DNA from: Halarcobacter sp. | Lineage (GTDB): Bacteria > Campylobacterota > Campylobacteria > Campylobacterales > Arcobacteraceae | Reading direction: 5' to 3' | Assembly: GCF_963676935.1 (NCBI RefSeq) | Contig: NZ_OY781470.1 | Location: 1,522,680-1,586,679, forward strand | DNA length: 64,000 nt | Shown: piece by piece, positions 43,719-52,140 of the stretch | Numbering within the stretch: position 1 is the first letter of the stretch | Layout: each line of letters opens with the position of its first letter | Translations under genes and position numbers: made by a program | The notes under the pieces: model-generated | Told to the model about the DNA's origin: nothing | Seen by the model: the letters and a program-made list of their open reading frames with translations, nothing else | The model's database searches: none

Positions 43719-44714
43719 TCATTTAGAAAACCAAACTTTTGAGATAAGTTCATATGATTTTATTCTTTTGTCTGGATCATGTATCATTGAGTTTACCATG
43801 ATTTCATTTGCACCAGTTCTTTCAATAAGACGTTCAATTCTTTCTTTAACATATTCTTGTGTTCCCCAGATAGATTCTCTTGTCTTGTGTCTTATACCTC
43901 GTTCTTCCCACTCTTCCCATAAGCTATTCATATCTTCTGTCGGTTGTGGTAATTGTTTATTGTCTCCTCTATGAAGATAAAGAAATTTTTGAAGTTCTGT
44001 TGTAGCTAAATATTGAGCTTCTTCATTTGTATTGGCACATACAATATTGATACAAACCATTACATAAGGCTCTTTTAGTTGAGCAGATGGTTTAAAGTTT
44101 TCATTATATATTCTTATAGCATCATCCATCAAATCAGGTGCGAAATGCGAAGCAAAAACAAAAGGTAAACCTTTTTGGGCAGCTAATTGTGCACTAAAGG
44201 TGCTAGAACCAAGTAACCAAATAGGAATATCTAATCCGAATCCAGGTATTGCTTTTATCCCTTTTTTTCCTGCTTCGTCAGATAAATAGTATTGTAAGTA
44301 TTGAAGCATCGAAGGAAAATCGTCATTATTAATATCTCGTCTTAATGCCATCATTGTTTGTCTATCAGTACCAGGAGCTCTACCTAGTCCTAAATCTATT
44401 CTATTTGGATATAAAGACTCTAAGGTACCAAATTGCTCTGCAATAACTAAAGGGGAATGATTAGGTAACATAATCCCACCCGAACCTATTCTTATATTCT
44501 TAGTTTGTGACCCAATATAACTTAAGATAACAGAAGTAGCAGCACTGGCTATTCCTGGGAAATTGTGATGTTCAGCCACCCAATAACGAGTAAATCCAAA
44601 CTCCTCAACCCCTTGGGCAAGTTTTGTGCTGTTTTCAATAGCTTGAGGTATGGTGAAGCCCTCACCTACTGGAATTAAATCTAATACTGATAATGGTATT
44701 TTTTTATCATTCAT
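43719..44714 (-). CDS. LLM-class flavin-dependent oxidoreductase
   Basis: A 331-aa luciferase-like monooxygenase with the TIM-barrel fold: LSVLDLIPVGEG at the start, FTRYWVAEHHNFPGIAS near residues 44-60, IRIGSGGIMLPNHSPLVIAEQF and IDLGLGRAPGTD near 108-119. This wording matches the bacterial-luciferase-like 'alkanal monooxygenase' group (YhbW-like), using reduced flavin from a separate reductase. Substrate unknown. I use ATG at 44714, which has GGAG before it; an in-frame TTG/ATG further upstream lacks one. Confidence 0.88.
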   Translation of the reverse strand: MNDKKIPLSVLDLIPVGEGFTIPQAIENSTKLAQGVEEFGFTRYWVAEHHNFPGIASAATSVILSYIGSQTKNIRIGSGGIMLPNHSPLVIAEQFGTLESLYPNRIDLGLGRAPGTDRQTMMALRRDINNDDFPSMLQYLQYYLSDEAGKKGIKAIPGFGLDIPIWLLGSSTFSAQLAAQKGLPFVFASHFAPDLMDDAIRIYNENFKPSAQLKEPYVMVCINIVCANTNEEAQYLATTELQKFLYLHRGDNKQLPQPTEDMNSLWEEWEERGIRHKTRESIWGTQEYVKERIERLIERTGANEIMVNSMIHDPDKRIKSYELISKVWFSK

Positions 44715-44993
44715 ATTTTCTCCATATAAAGCATAATATAATATTTGCACTATAGTAAAACAAGATTATAAAAACATTACCTAAAAATGTAAGTTGAAAA
44801 TTTCAGTTATTTTAATTATAGTATCTTAGGATATATAATACTTATACACTTTTCAACTTTTTAAATATCTTGACGATAAAGCACTTTATAAAGTTAATTA
44901 ATCAATATAAGACTATTGAGTTTAAGCTTGGTTTTTTATACCTAAAAAATCATCAATAATAATGATATTAAAAAATATTTTTATTTTAATATA

Positions 44994-45914
44994 TTACATT
45001 TTACAATGATTACAAAAAACCTCTTTCTCACTAAAAGTTTTCAATCCTTTTCGTTGTTCTTTTCCACAACTAATACAAACAAAACTTAACATTTCATTTC
45101 CCATATATTTTTTTGAGTTTTTAATATTTTTAAATTTTTTCATATTTTTTTCATTGTAAATACTATTTTCAATAATAACTTCTTCTACTTTTTCTTCTAT
45201 ATCATTTTTTATTTTATACTTAGTGTTATAATCAATATTTACAGGTTTATGTTCTGATACTAAAATATTCCCTATATTTTTAATCTCTTTTGTTGATGGT
45301 ATTTTGTTTATAATTATTTTTGCGGCAACTGTTAATACCTTTTTAGGACTATGTGCAAATTCATTATAAATAGAATCATAAAAAGTATCTGATCTTAAAA
45401 AGTTTTTTGGAAGAGTTTTATTTTTTATAATTACATTTGGTAAAAATACTACATAAGATAAAATATTTAACTTCATGTTGTATTTATCTAGGATCTTTTC
45501 TAAAACTAGCTCATGTCTTTTAGATTGTTCTAAAGGATTTGCTTGATTATAACTCTTATTTTTTCCATATTTATATAACATAGTTCCATCGTCATTTATA
45601 GTAACTTCTGCTTTTGTATTTTTAGTTTCAAGTAGTATTATTCCTATTGCTTTATTTATAAGCAAATGGTCTATTTGTGCAGTTAAACCATCTATTTCAA
45701 GTCTTAAATCATGAATAATTATATAATTTTCACTATCTTTTAAATTAAAATCTATAAAATAAGCTGTCTCTTTTTCTCCAATTAAACCAGTTTCTAATTT
45801 GGATAGTTCTTGTTTTATTAAATATTTTTGCTTTTCATTTTTTGATAAATTTAGCTTTTCTTTTAAAAGTTTAATATCTTCTTCTTTTTGTTTATCAATC
45901 TCTTTTAATATCAC
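44994..45914 (-). CDS. NERD-domain (nuclease-related) protein with C-terminal zinc ribbon
   Basis: A 306-aa protein. A charged helix (1-40) precedes a NERD domain with GLIGEKETAYF at 43-53, Asp82 in QIDHLLI and Glu96-Thr-Lys98 in LLETKN. These form the D...ExK core of the restriction-endonuclease fold. The C-terminus has two Cys pairs (CISC and CNHC), a zinc ribbon for nucleic acid. The GTG start overlaps the DUF2779 stop by four bases (GTGA) and AAAGGG precedes it, so it is the last cistron of the leftward nuclease string. NERD domains elsewhere are fused to helicases or kinases, which here occur as separate neighbours. Confidence 0.85.
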   Translation of the reverse strand: MILKEIDKQKEEDIKLLKEKLNLSKNEKQKYLIKQELSKLETGLIGEKETAYFIDFNLKDSENYIIIHDLRLEIDGLTAQIDHLLINKAIGIILLETKNTKAEVTINDDGTMLYKYGKNKSYNQANPLEQSKRHELVLEKILDKYNMKLNILSYVVFLPNVIIKNKTLPKNFLRSDTFYDSIYNEFAHSPKKVLTVAAKIIINKIPSTKEIKNIGNILVSEHKPVNIDYNTKYKIKNDIEEKVEEVIIENSIYNEKNMKKFKNIKNSKKYMGNEMLSFVCISCGKEQRKGLKTFSEKEVFCNHCKM

Positions 45915-47389
45915 TTTATACCCTTTAACTTTTCCAATATCTTCACCATAGCCAAAGTATCAAGATTACAATACTCTAAAAGTGAAGTTCTCATTTTCTC
46001 TTTACTTACCTCATCAAGTTTACTAAGATTTGCAAAGGTATTCATAGCTTGGCTTCCATTTTGTACACCATCTAACTCTTTGTAAGCTTTTTCAAATTCT
46101 GGTACAAGTGCTGGAAGTACATACTTTATAGAGTAACTTCCTTGCATACTTGGTGTTACGTACCATTTCTTTTGGAAAGGTACCATTAGGTCTTGCATAT
46201 TTTCATTTATGGCTAGTAGGTGTGAGCTTAAGTCAGGGAAAAGGTTTGCTAGTCTTTTTATCACACCTTTTTCAAAACTCATATTGTAAGCTAATACTGT
46301 AACATCACTTGGGATATCTTTACATAGTTTTAATGCTAACTCATATCTACTATCTACGCTATCCTTGCTCAAATACTCTTTATGCTCTAAAGTTCCATCT
46401 TCATACTCAATATGAAGTGAATATTGAAAAGGGATTTGCTCGAAGGGTTTTATTCCTTTGTATTGTGGTATGGCTTGTTGGTAGGTTTCAAAGTCTAAGT
46501 GATAGATTGGGTATGTGAGGTTTTCTAAAAAGGCTTTGATATTTTCTTTGTCTATATAGCTTGCTTTTGATTTGTAGTTTTCTACTGCTTGAGCTTGATT
46601 TGCAGTCATATCAAAATCTTCTGGAATATCTTCTATATCTATGATACCTTGATTGTATAATTCTACTTGCTTTTTACTTCCTAGATTGAAAATATTAAAG
46701 ATAGAATACTCAGGTATATCTCGCTGACACTTCCAACAATAGTTTTTAGCATCACACTCATAAGGTTTGTTACAATGTTTTCCTATATCTATATCTGGCT
46801 CATTTAGTTTATCTTCTAGATAAGTTTCAAACTCTTTTAATATGCTTGGGATATTTGACTGTAAACTTTGCACTTCACTTGTGACATCAACTATCTTAAA
46901 AAGCTTCTCTAACTCTAAAGACTCACCTCTTACATATTCGTTGTTTATATGTACTACATTTGCACTTTTTATACTAAAGCCTAAGTTTTCTAAAACATAA
47001 TACTGAATAGATACATCATGAAGATATATATCTTTTACTTCAGTTGAGCTTTTAACCTCATAGATAGATACAGCATCACTTTCTACAGTTAAAATATCAA
47101 CCATGATAAGTATGCCCTCATAGTTAAAAGTAGCTTCGTAGATATTTGATACACCCTCTTCCATCCACTCTTTTGTAGTAGTTATCATCTCATCATACTT
47201 TGTAGTGTATGGCACTTCTCTACCATCAGGGAAAAGTTGGCAAGCTAAGTCTCCTACTACATTTCCAGTTTCAAATATAGCCTGTGCTTGTTCATCTGGT
47301 GGTGTTAAGACACTTGGCTTGTATTTTTTAAGCCAAAGTGCTTTGGGGCATTGGATGCCTTTTGTGTATAGGGATTTAGATAGGTTCAT
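45911..47389 (-). CDS. DUF2779 protein: Cas4-like Fe-S nuclease fused to a DEDD exonuclease
   Basis: A 492-aa two-domain protein. Residues 1-225 look like a Cas4/RecB-type nuclease: Cys14 in KGIQCPKALWL, then Asp98, Glu111-Val-Lys113 and Gln129 as the PD-(D/E)XK core. A Cys cluster at 206, 212, 218 and 221 together with Cys14 can bind an iron-sulfur cluster. Residues 290-492 hold a DEDD exonuclease pattern: HLDFETYQQAIP (Asp299, Glu301), VLAYNMSFEKGVIKRL and EYCNLDTLAM. The ATG at 47389 lies inside the 3' end of the PLD gene. A decayed copy of its first 25 codons is at 52063-52139. Confidence 0.82.
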   Translation of the reverse strand: MNLSKSLYTKGIQCPKALWLKKYKPSVLTPPDEQAQAIFETGNVVGDLACQLFPDGREVPYTTKYDEMITTTKEWMEEGVSNIYEATFNYEGILIMVDILTVESDAVSIYEVKSSTEVKDIYLHDVSIQYYVLENLGFSIKSANVVHINNEYVRGESLELEKLFKIVDVTSEVQSLQSNIPSILKEFETYLEDKLNEPDIDIGKHCNKPYECDAKNYCWKCQRDIPEYSIFNIFNLGSKKQVELYNQGIIDIEDIPEDFDMTANQAQAVENYKSKASYIDKENIKAFLENLTYPIYHLDFETYQQAIPQYKGIKPFEQIPFQYSLHIEYEDGTLEHKEYLSKDSVDSRYELALKLCKDIPSDVTVLAYNMSFEKGVIKRLANLFPDLSSHLLAINENMQDLMVPFQKKWYVTPSMQGSYSIKYVLPALVPEFEKAYKELDGVQNGSQAMNTFANLSKLDEVSKEKMRTSLLEYCNLDTLAMVKILEKLKGIK

Positions 47390-48680
47390 TTGAATATTCT
47401 TCAATATTTTTTAAAATTTCACTTCTATCATTTAAAAATGTACCTTTTTCTTTCCTTTCTTCTCGATTTATATCTCCTTTAAAGGATGTCCAATTAAAAC
47501 TTGTTGTAATCATCCAATCTCTATCACAAATTAATATTTTGGAATGATCTTTTTCATTACGTGTAGTATAAACCAGTAAATTATTATATTTACTTCTCAT
47601 TTCATCAAAAAAATTTTTTGATTTTAAATCTAAATCTTCTCTTTTACCCATACCATAATTAAAAGTAATTTTTACATTTCTTCTTAAAGCATTTTCTATA
47701 AATACTTTTTTTTCTTTTATAACTTCCCACCTAATCCAAGGAGAAACTATTACAACTTCTTTTTTTGAATACTTAAATGCATAATCAAAGAACTTAGGAT
47801 GTTCATATGTACTTAATTGAGTACCATTATCTAAGTTATCTATTTCAGAATACTCTTTTATAGTTTTATCGTTTAATAGTTCGTTATGTTCTTCCTTAGC
47901 AAGTTTTGATAAATCAAATAAATTCTTTCCTTTTTGTTCAAAATCACTAACTATATTAGTTAGTTCATCATTAGGTTCACCATTATTTAAAATCAATACT
48001 TTTTTAGGATTATTTTCATTCTTAAAAAAAAGTGCATAATATTTTTTATGAAATTTATATGTATCTAATATTTCTTTTATTTCATATATCTCTTTCTCTT
48101 TATTATTTGTACTTTTTATACTTTCAAATAATACTGTCTGCAATGCTTTATTATTAACATTTTTATCCAATGTTTCAGTTTTGGGATATGGGATTTGTAC
48201 TCTTAAATTATTTTTATTTTTAGATTTATCTTTTTTTCGTTCGTCTGTCATATCTATAGAAATAGGAGTACCTAAAATAGCATCTAAAAGTACATATTTA
48301 TCATCTTCTTGAGTTGTAAGTATTCCACTATCATTTAGTACTTTAATACCTGCATCTGTTAAAGTTAAAATAGGTGTTTCTACAAATAGTTTATCGATAT
48401 GTAAGCGTGCAGCTAATTCTTCAAAGACTTCTTTGTCTAGAGCTAAAAAACTCTCAAGTTCATTTAAATCATTTATACCCTCTTTTATAGCACTTAAAAA
48501 AATCTCTTCTATTATTGATAATTTTGTTTTTTCTCTAAAAATACAATTACACGTGATTTTAAAATAAGGATAATAAAACTCTTGAATATCATACAGTTCA
48601 TATTTTTCATCAAGATAATACTCATAATATTTTCTTGCAAGTATTTCCTTATACTCTATAGTATTTTGTATATTATTCAT
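47376..48680 (-). CDS. Phospholipase-D-superfamily nuclease-like protein
   Basis: A 434-aa protein. The last 150 residues contain VVIVSPWIRWEVI and one HKD motif, HSKILICD (His379, Lys381, Asp386), followed by TSFNWTS, the usual Gly/Ser-Asn-Trp ending. A single HKD motif means that it would work as a dimer, as in Nuc and BfiI-type nucleases. The first 250 residues are helical with a winged-helix-like stretch and no known signature. It overlaps the kinase-helicase gene by eight bases. Its last codons reuse the start of the DUF2779 gene. PLD nucleases are part of several defence systems, for example DISARM. Confidence 0.8.
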   Translation of the reverse strand: MNNIQNTIEYKEILARKYYEYYLDEKYELYDIQEFYYPYFKITCNCIFREKTKLSIIEEIFLSAIKEGINDLNELESFLALDKEVFEELAARLHIDKLFVETPILTLTDAGIKVLNDSGILTTQEDDKYVLLDAILGTPISIDMTDERKKDKSKNKNNLRVQIPYPKTETLDKNVNNKALQTVLFESIKSTNNKEKEIYEIKEILDTYKFHKKYYALFFKNENNPKKVLILNNGEPNDELTNIVSDFEQKGKNLFDLSKLAKEEHNELLNDKTIKEYSEIDNLDNGTQLSTYEHPKFFDYAFKYSKKEVVIVSPWIRWEVIKEKKVFIENALRRNVKITFNYGMGKREDLDLKSKNFFDEMRSKYNNLLVYTTRNEKDHSKILICDRDWMITTSFNWTSFKGDINREERKEKGTFLNDRSEILKNIEEYSNEPI

Positions 48681-51600
48681 CCGTCACCTCTTTAATTTCA
48701 TAGTAATCTTTATTTTGATTAATCAATTCAATAATTTTTTTAAATGGATTATCGCCTTCTTTTAAATTACAACTATAAATAAAATTTGCATCTCCAACTA
48801 AAAACAATAACTCTTTTGTTCTTGAAAGGGCAACATTTAACCTCTTCTCATCAGCAATAAACTCTATATTTACTCTTGAGTCAGATTGACTTCGTACCAT
48901 ATCATAAATAATTATATCCCTATCACTTCCTTGAAATGCATCTACTGAGTTAATGGCAATGTCTAATTTATCAAATTTTGATTTTAATTGTCCAATAGAA
49001 GTTCGTAAATTATCCCGTTGAACCAAATAAGGTGTAATAATTCCTACAGATTTATATTTATCATATTTTGTTGCATTTAATTGAAGTTCTTCTAAAATTT
49101 TTATAATAACTTTTTTATTTGCATCATTAATTTTCCCCGTACCTCTTTGTTTATCAAATCTATCTTCAATATTTGAAGTATTATATAAATAAACTTTCTT
49201 TTCAAAGCCTAGCTGATGTTCTCTAACTAAATCATCTTTAGTTTCAATATTTCCAGAATAGAATACTTCACTGTACAATTTAGCAATACTTGAATGTGAA
49301 CGATAATTATATTTTAAAAAATGTTTAAAATCATTATGCTCTATTTTTTCATATAATTCTTCAAATAGTGTTGTTTCTAAATCTTTTTTATTGTAATCAG
49401 TCATTTTTGATAGAACAGTATCATCAACAATTGGTGGCAATTGATTATGATCTCCTACTAAAATAAATTTTTTTGCTTTTCTAAGTGGTATCATCAACTC
49501 AGGCAAAGTTGCTCTACCTGCTTCATCAACAATAATATAATCAAACTCTATACTTCTAAAATCTTGCCAACTACTTATTCCAACTAAAGTTCCAAAAATT
49601 ACTCTTATTTTTTTAAATAAAAGTGTTTTTAACTCATCATCACCTTGAAGTATAGTACTTTTCCATCTTTTATGAATAGAGTCTAATTTTTCTCCTTTTA
49701 AAAAGTAATTTGTATTATCACTTTCCAACCTTTTTTTAATTTCTTGTAAATAACTATAAAAAACTGATTCTTCATGATATTTTAGTGCTGTATCAGAAAA
49801 TTTACTTTTATCATTACCAAATCTAACAATTTTATTTTCATCTTTACATATTTTTTCCAATACATTATCTACTGCTTGATTAGATTGTGAAGTAACCAAA
49901 ATTTTAGCTAACTTATTTCTTTTCAAAATTTGTTGAATTATTTCTGTTATTACTGTAGTTTTACCTGTTCCTGGAGGTCCTTGAATAACAAGGTATTCAC
50001 CCATTTCTAAACTAAGAGCCTTTTCAACTGCTTCTTTTTGATTTTCATCTAATCTTTTATTAATTAGAAACTCTCTATCTATTTTAGGAATTTCTCTTTT
50101 GGGTGCAAGAGAGTTTGGATTAGAAATCTTACCCAGTAAGTTATCAATAATCGTATTATTGCTTTTTAAATCCTTTATTGAATATTCTTGCTTATTTAAT
50201 ACTCCACTACTACGAGCATAATCAAAAGATATTTTTATTTCATCTGGTATTTTTGATATTTCTTTATCATGTTTTAAATTTATTTCTTTTTTTATAACAT
50301 TTGTGTTTTGTACATAACATTGTGAATTAAACTTATTTTTTTTATTTACTCCCTCAACTATTACATCATCATTTTGTTCAAAAAAATCATCCTCTTCTTT
50401 TTGCTTAATTAAATACTCTGGATACATAAAGAATAATAAACTTGCATTAAATTCAAGTTTTTTCATATTACTTTTAATTTCTTCATATCTTGAAATTAAT
50501 ATATTCTTTACAACTTTTTGTTCTTTTTTTTGAATGATTGAAAGTTTTTTTGCTATATCATTTTTATTATTTTCAAAAAAGAAGTTTTCAATCAAACTAT
50601 TTAATAACTCCAGTAAATCTTGATTATTAGGATCATCAATAAAACCATCATCAAATAGTTTATGTACAAATTTTTCTTCTATTGTACTTTTTAAATGCTC
50701 TTTTTTAATCTTAATATTTGATTGATTAATGACTTTTGCTGTAAACTCTTTTTTTGCCTTCTTTATGTTTTTGGTATATGCATATAATGAAATATTCTTT
50801 TTATCTAGAATTGCTCTTTCAATTTTTAACTGCTGTTCTGTTTTTGTTAAAAAATCTTTTTTTTCTTTTCTTTCTTCTTTTTCTCTTGTTTCTTTTTTAT
50901 CTAATCTAATTAGCTTATCAATTAATTCATCAGTTGAATTATATTTAGATAAAGGACGTCCTTCTGATAATATAAATTTATCTTCTAATATATGTCCATT
51001 TTGTTTAATCGAATCTGGTACTCTTTGAGAATATCTAAAAACATAAAAGTGATCATTACTTTTAATGCCACAATAAAATACTAAATCATTAGTACAAATT
51101 TTTACTTGATCCCTGTCTTCTTGATCTTTACCATATTCTACATATTTGATTTCATTATTAAGTTTCTCATTTATAAATTCTAATATATCCCAAGGAGATT
51201 TATTATAGTCTTCAATTAATTGACTTTTTACTGTTTCACTAAGGTTTAACTCATATTCATTTTCAAAATTAAAGAAACTCAAAATATTGTTTATACGAGT
51301 GATAATTTCTTTAGCATTGTCAAACCTATAGCTTCTATCTTCATAAGTCATTTGTTTTAGAATATTTATTAATTCTTCATTTTTACCATCTGCAAAAAAA
51401 TCTATACTATTTATTAACTCATCTAGAGATATTTTCTTTTCAATGAATTTATCAAATAATTGTTCTTCTACTAAAGTTTCAATTATTGTAACACCCAAAG
51501 AATAAAAATCTGAACGTAAATCTACATCTAGATTATTCTTCTGTTCAGGACTCGCATACCATAATGATAATTCACTTACTGATTTAGTGATAGTATTTGA

Positions 51601-52035
51601 AATAGTTGCTGTCCCAAAATCTAATAAAAAAGGTTCTTTGTTGTAATTTACTATAATATTATTTGGCTTTAAATCATTATGAGTGTAATTATTCAAATGA
51701 ATATAATTTAATGCATCCAATATTTTATTTATAGTTTTTAAAAAACTATATTTTTTTCTATCATTATTTAAATTCCTAAATGCAGAAGAAATAGTTTCAC
51801 CTTGAATATACTTAAATAATAAATAATAATAAGCTTCATCTTCCTCTGAACTTTCAATTTTCACTACATTTTTATGAACTAGCTTTTCTAAAGCTTTTAT
51901 CTCATGAAGATAAATTGTAGAATATTCATTACTATTTTTTGGATATACTTTTACTATTAACTTTTCATCCTTAAGATTTTTTACTAATAATACATTATTT
52001 TTTATTTTTTCAATTAATTCGTAACTTTTTAACAA
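48673..52035 (-). CDS. Serine/threonine kinase fused to a UPF1-like SF1 helicase
   Basis: A 1120-aa fusion. Residues 1-260 are a protein kinase: Lys29, Glu45, HND at 119-121 followed by LKPNN, DFG at 139-141 and ASPEQ at 161-165. All catalytic residues are present, but Arg of HRD is Asn (a non-RD kinase). Residues 260-650 are a charged helical region with no known motif. Residues 650-1120 are an SF1B helicase: Walker A GPPGTGKTT near 684, DEAG near 837, GDHNQLPP, YRSHSSI, DAFQGSDRD and NVALSRTKE. The start is TTG at 52035 with AAGGAT eight bases ahead. It is coupled to the PLD gene. Role in phage or plasmid defence is inferred. Confidence 0.85.
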   Translation of the reverse strand: MLKSYELIEKIKNNVLLVKNLKDEKLIVKVYPKNSNEYSTIYLHEIKALEKLVHKNVVKIESSEEDEAYYYLLFKYIQGETISSAFRNLNNDRKKYSFLKTINKILDALNYIHLNNYTHNDLKPNNIIVNYNKEPFLLDFGTATISNTITKSVSELSLWYASPEQKNNLDVDLRSDFYSLGVTIIETLVEEQLFDKFIEKKISLDELINSIDFFADGKNEELINILKQMTYEDRSYRFDNAKEIITRINNILSFFNFENEYELNLSETVKSQLIEDYNKSPWDILEFINEKLNNEIKYVEYGKDQEDRDQVKICTNDLVFYCGIKSNDHFYVFRYSQRVPDSIKQNGHILEDKFILSEGRPLSKYNSTDELIDKLIRLDKKETREKEERKEKKDFLTKTEQQLKIERAILDKKNISLYAYTKNIKKAKKEFTAKVINQSNIKIKKEHLKSTIEEKFVHKLFDDGFIDDPNNQDLLELLNSLIENFFFENNKNDIAKKLSIIQKKEQKVVKNILISRYEEIKSNMKKLEFNASLLFFMYPEYLIKQKEEDDFFEQNDDVIVEGVNKKNKFNSQCYVQNTNVIKKEINLKHDKEISKIPDEIKISFDYARSSGVLNKQEYSIKDLKSNNTIIDNLLGKISNPNSLAPKREIPKIDREFLINKRLDENQKEAVEKALSLEMGEYLVIQGPPGTGKTTVITEIIQQILKRNKLAKILVTSQSNQAVDNVLEKICKDENKIVRFGNDKSKFSDTALKYHEESVFYSYLQEIKKRLESDNTNYFLKGEKLDSIHKRWKSTILQGDDELKTLLFKKIRVIFGTLVGISSWQDFRSIEFDYIIVDEAGRATLPELMIPLRKAKKFILVGDHNQLPPIVDDTVLSKMTDYNKKDLETTLFEELYEKIEHNDFKHFLKYNYRSHSSIAKLYSEVFYSGNIETKDDLVREHQLGFEKKVYLYNTSNIEDRFDKQRGTGKINDANKKVIIKILEELQLNATKYDKYKSVGIITPYLVQRDNLRTSIGQLKSKFDKLDIAINSVDAFQGSDRDIIIYDMVRSQSDSRVNIEFIADEKRLNVALSRTKELLFLVGDANFIYSCNLKEGDNPFKKIIELINQNKDYYEIKEVTDE

Positions 52036-52062
52036 ATTTTTATCCTTATATTATTTTCTATT

Positions 52063-52139
52063 CTTGGCTTATATTTTTTAAGCTAAAGTGCTTTGGAGCA
52101 TTGGATACCTTTTGTGTAGAGGGATTTAGAGATATTCAT
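52063..52139 (-). pseudogene. Decayed 5' fragment of a DUF2779 gene (25 codons)
   Basis: This 77-bp stretch matches the start of the intact DUF2779 gene (47389 leftward to 47313) at about 69 of 77 positions. It keeps ATG, the KGIQC segment and the Lys-Lys-Tyr-Lys-Pro end, but codon 19 is TAG where the intact gene has Trp. Homology stops abruptly at 52063. The ATG lies one base after the OLD-gene stop, as expected if OLD and DUF2779 were once direct neighbours. It is best read as the footprint of insertion or replacement of the kinase-helicase/PLD cassette. Confidence 0.85.
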
Positions 52140-52140
52140 A

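Noticed and set aside
44883-44894. A 12-bp palindrome (ACTTTATAAAGT) between the NERD and oxidoreductase genes.
   Set aside because: Short and AT-rich; such symmetry is expected by chance here and no nearby regulator or promoter gives it meaning. The rest of this 279-bp gap shows no gene.
45911-47389. CRISPR-Cas adaptation gene cas4.
   Set aside because: Only the N-terminal domain is Cas4-like; no cas1, cas2 or repeat array is in the window.
47376-48680. DISARM or BREX assignment from the PLD and kinase genes.
   Set aside because: No DrmA/DrmB, methyltransferase, PglZ or BrxC/BrxL homologue is seen near the locus.
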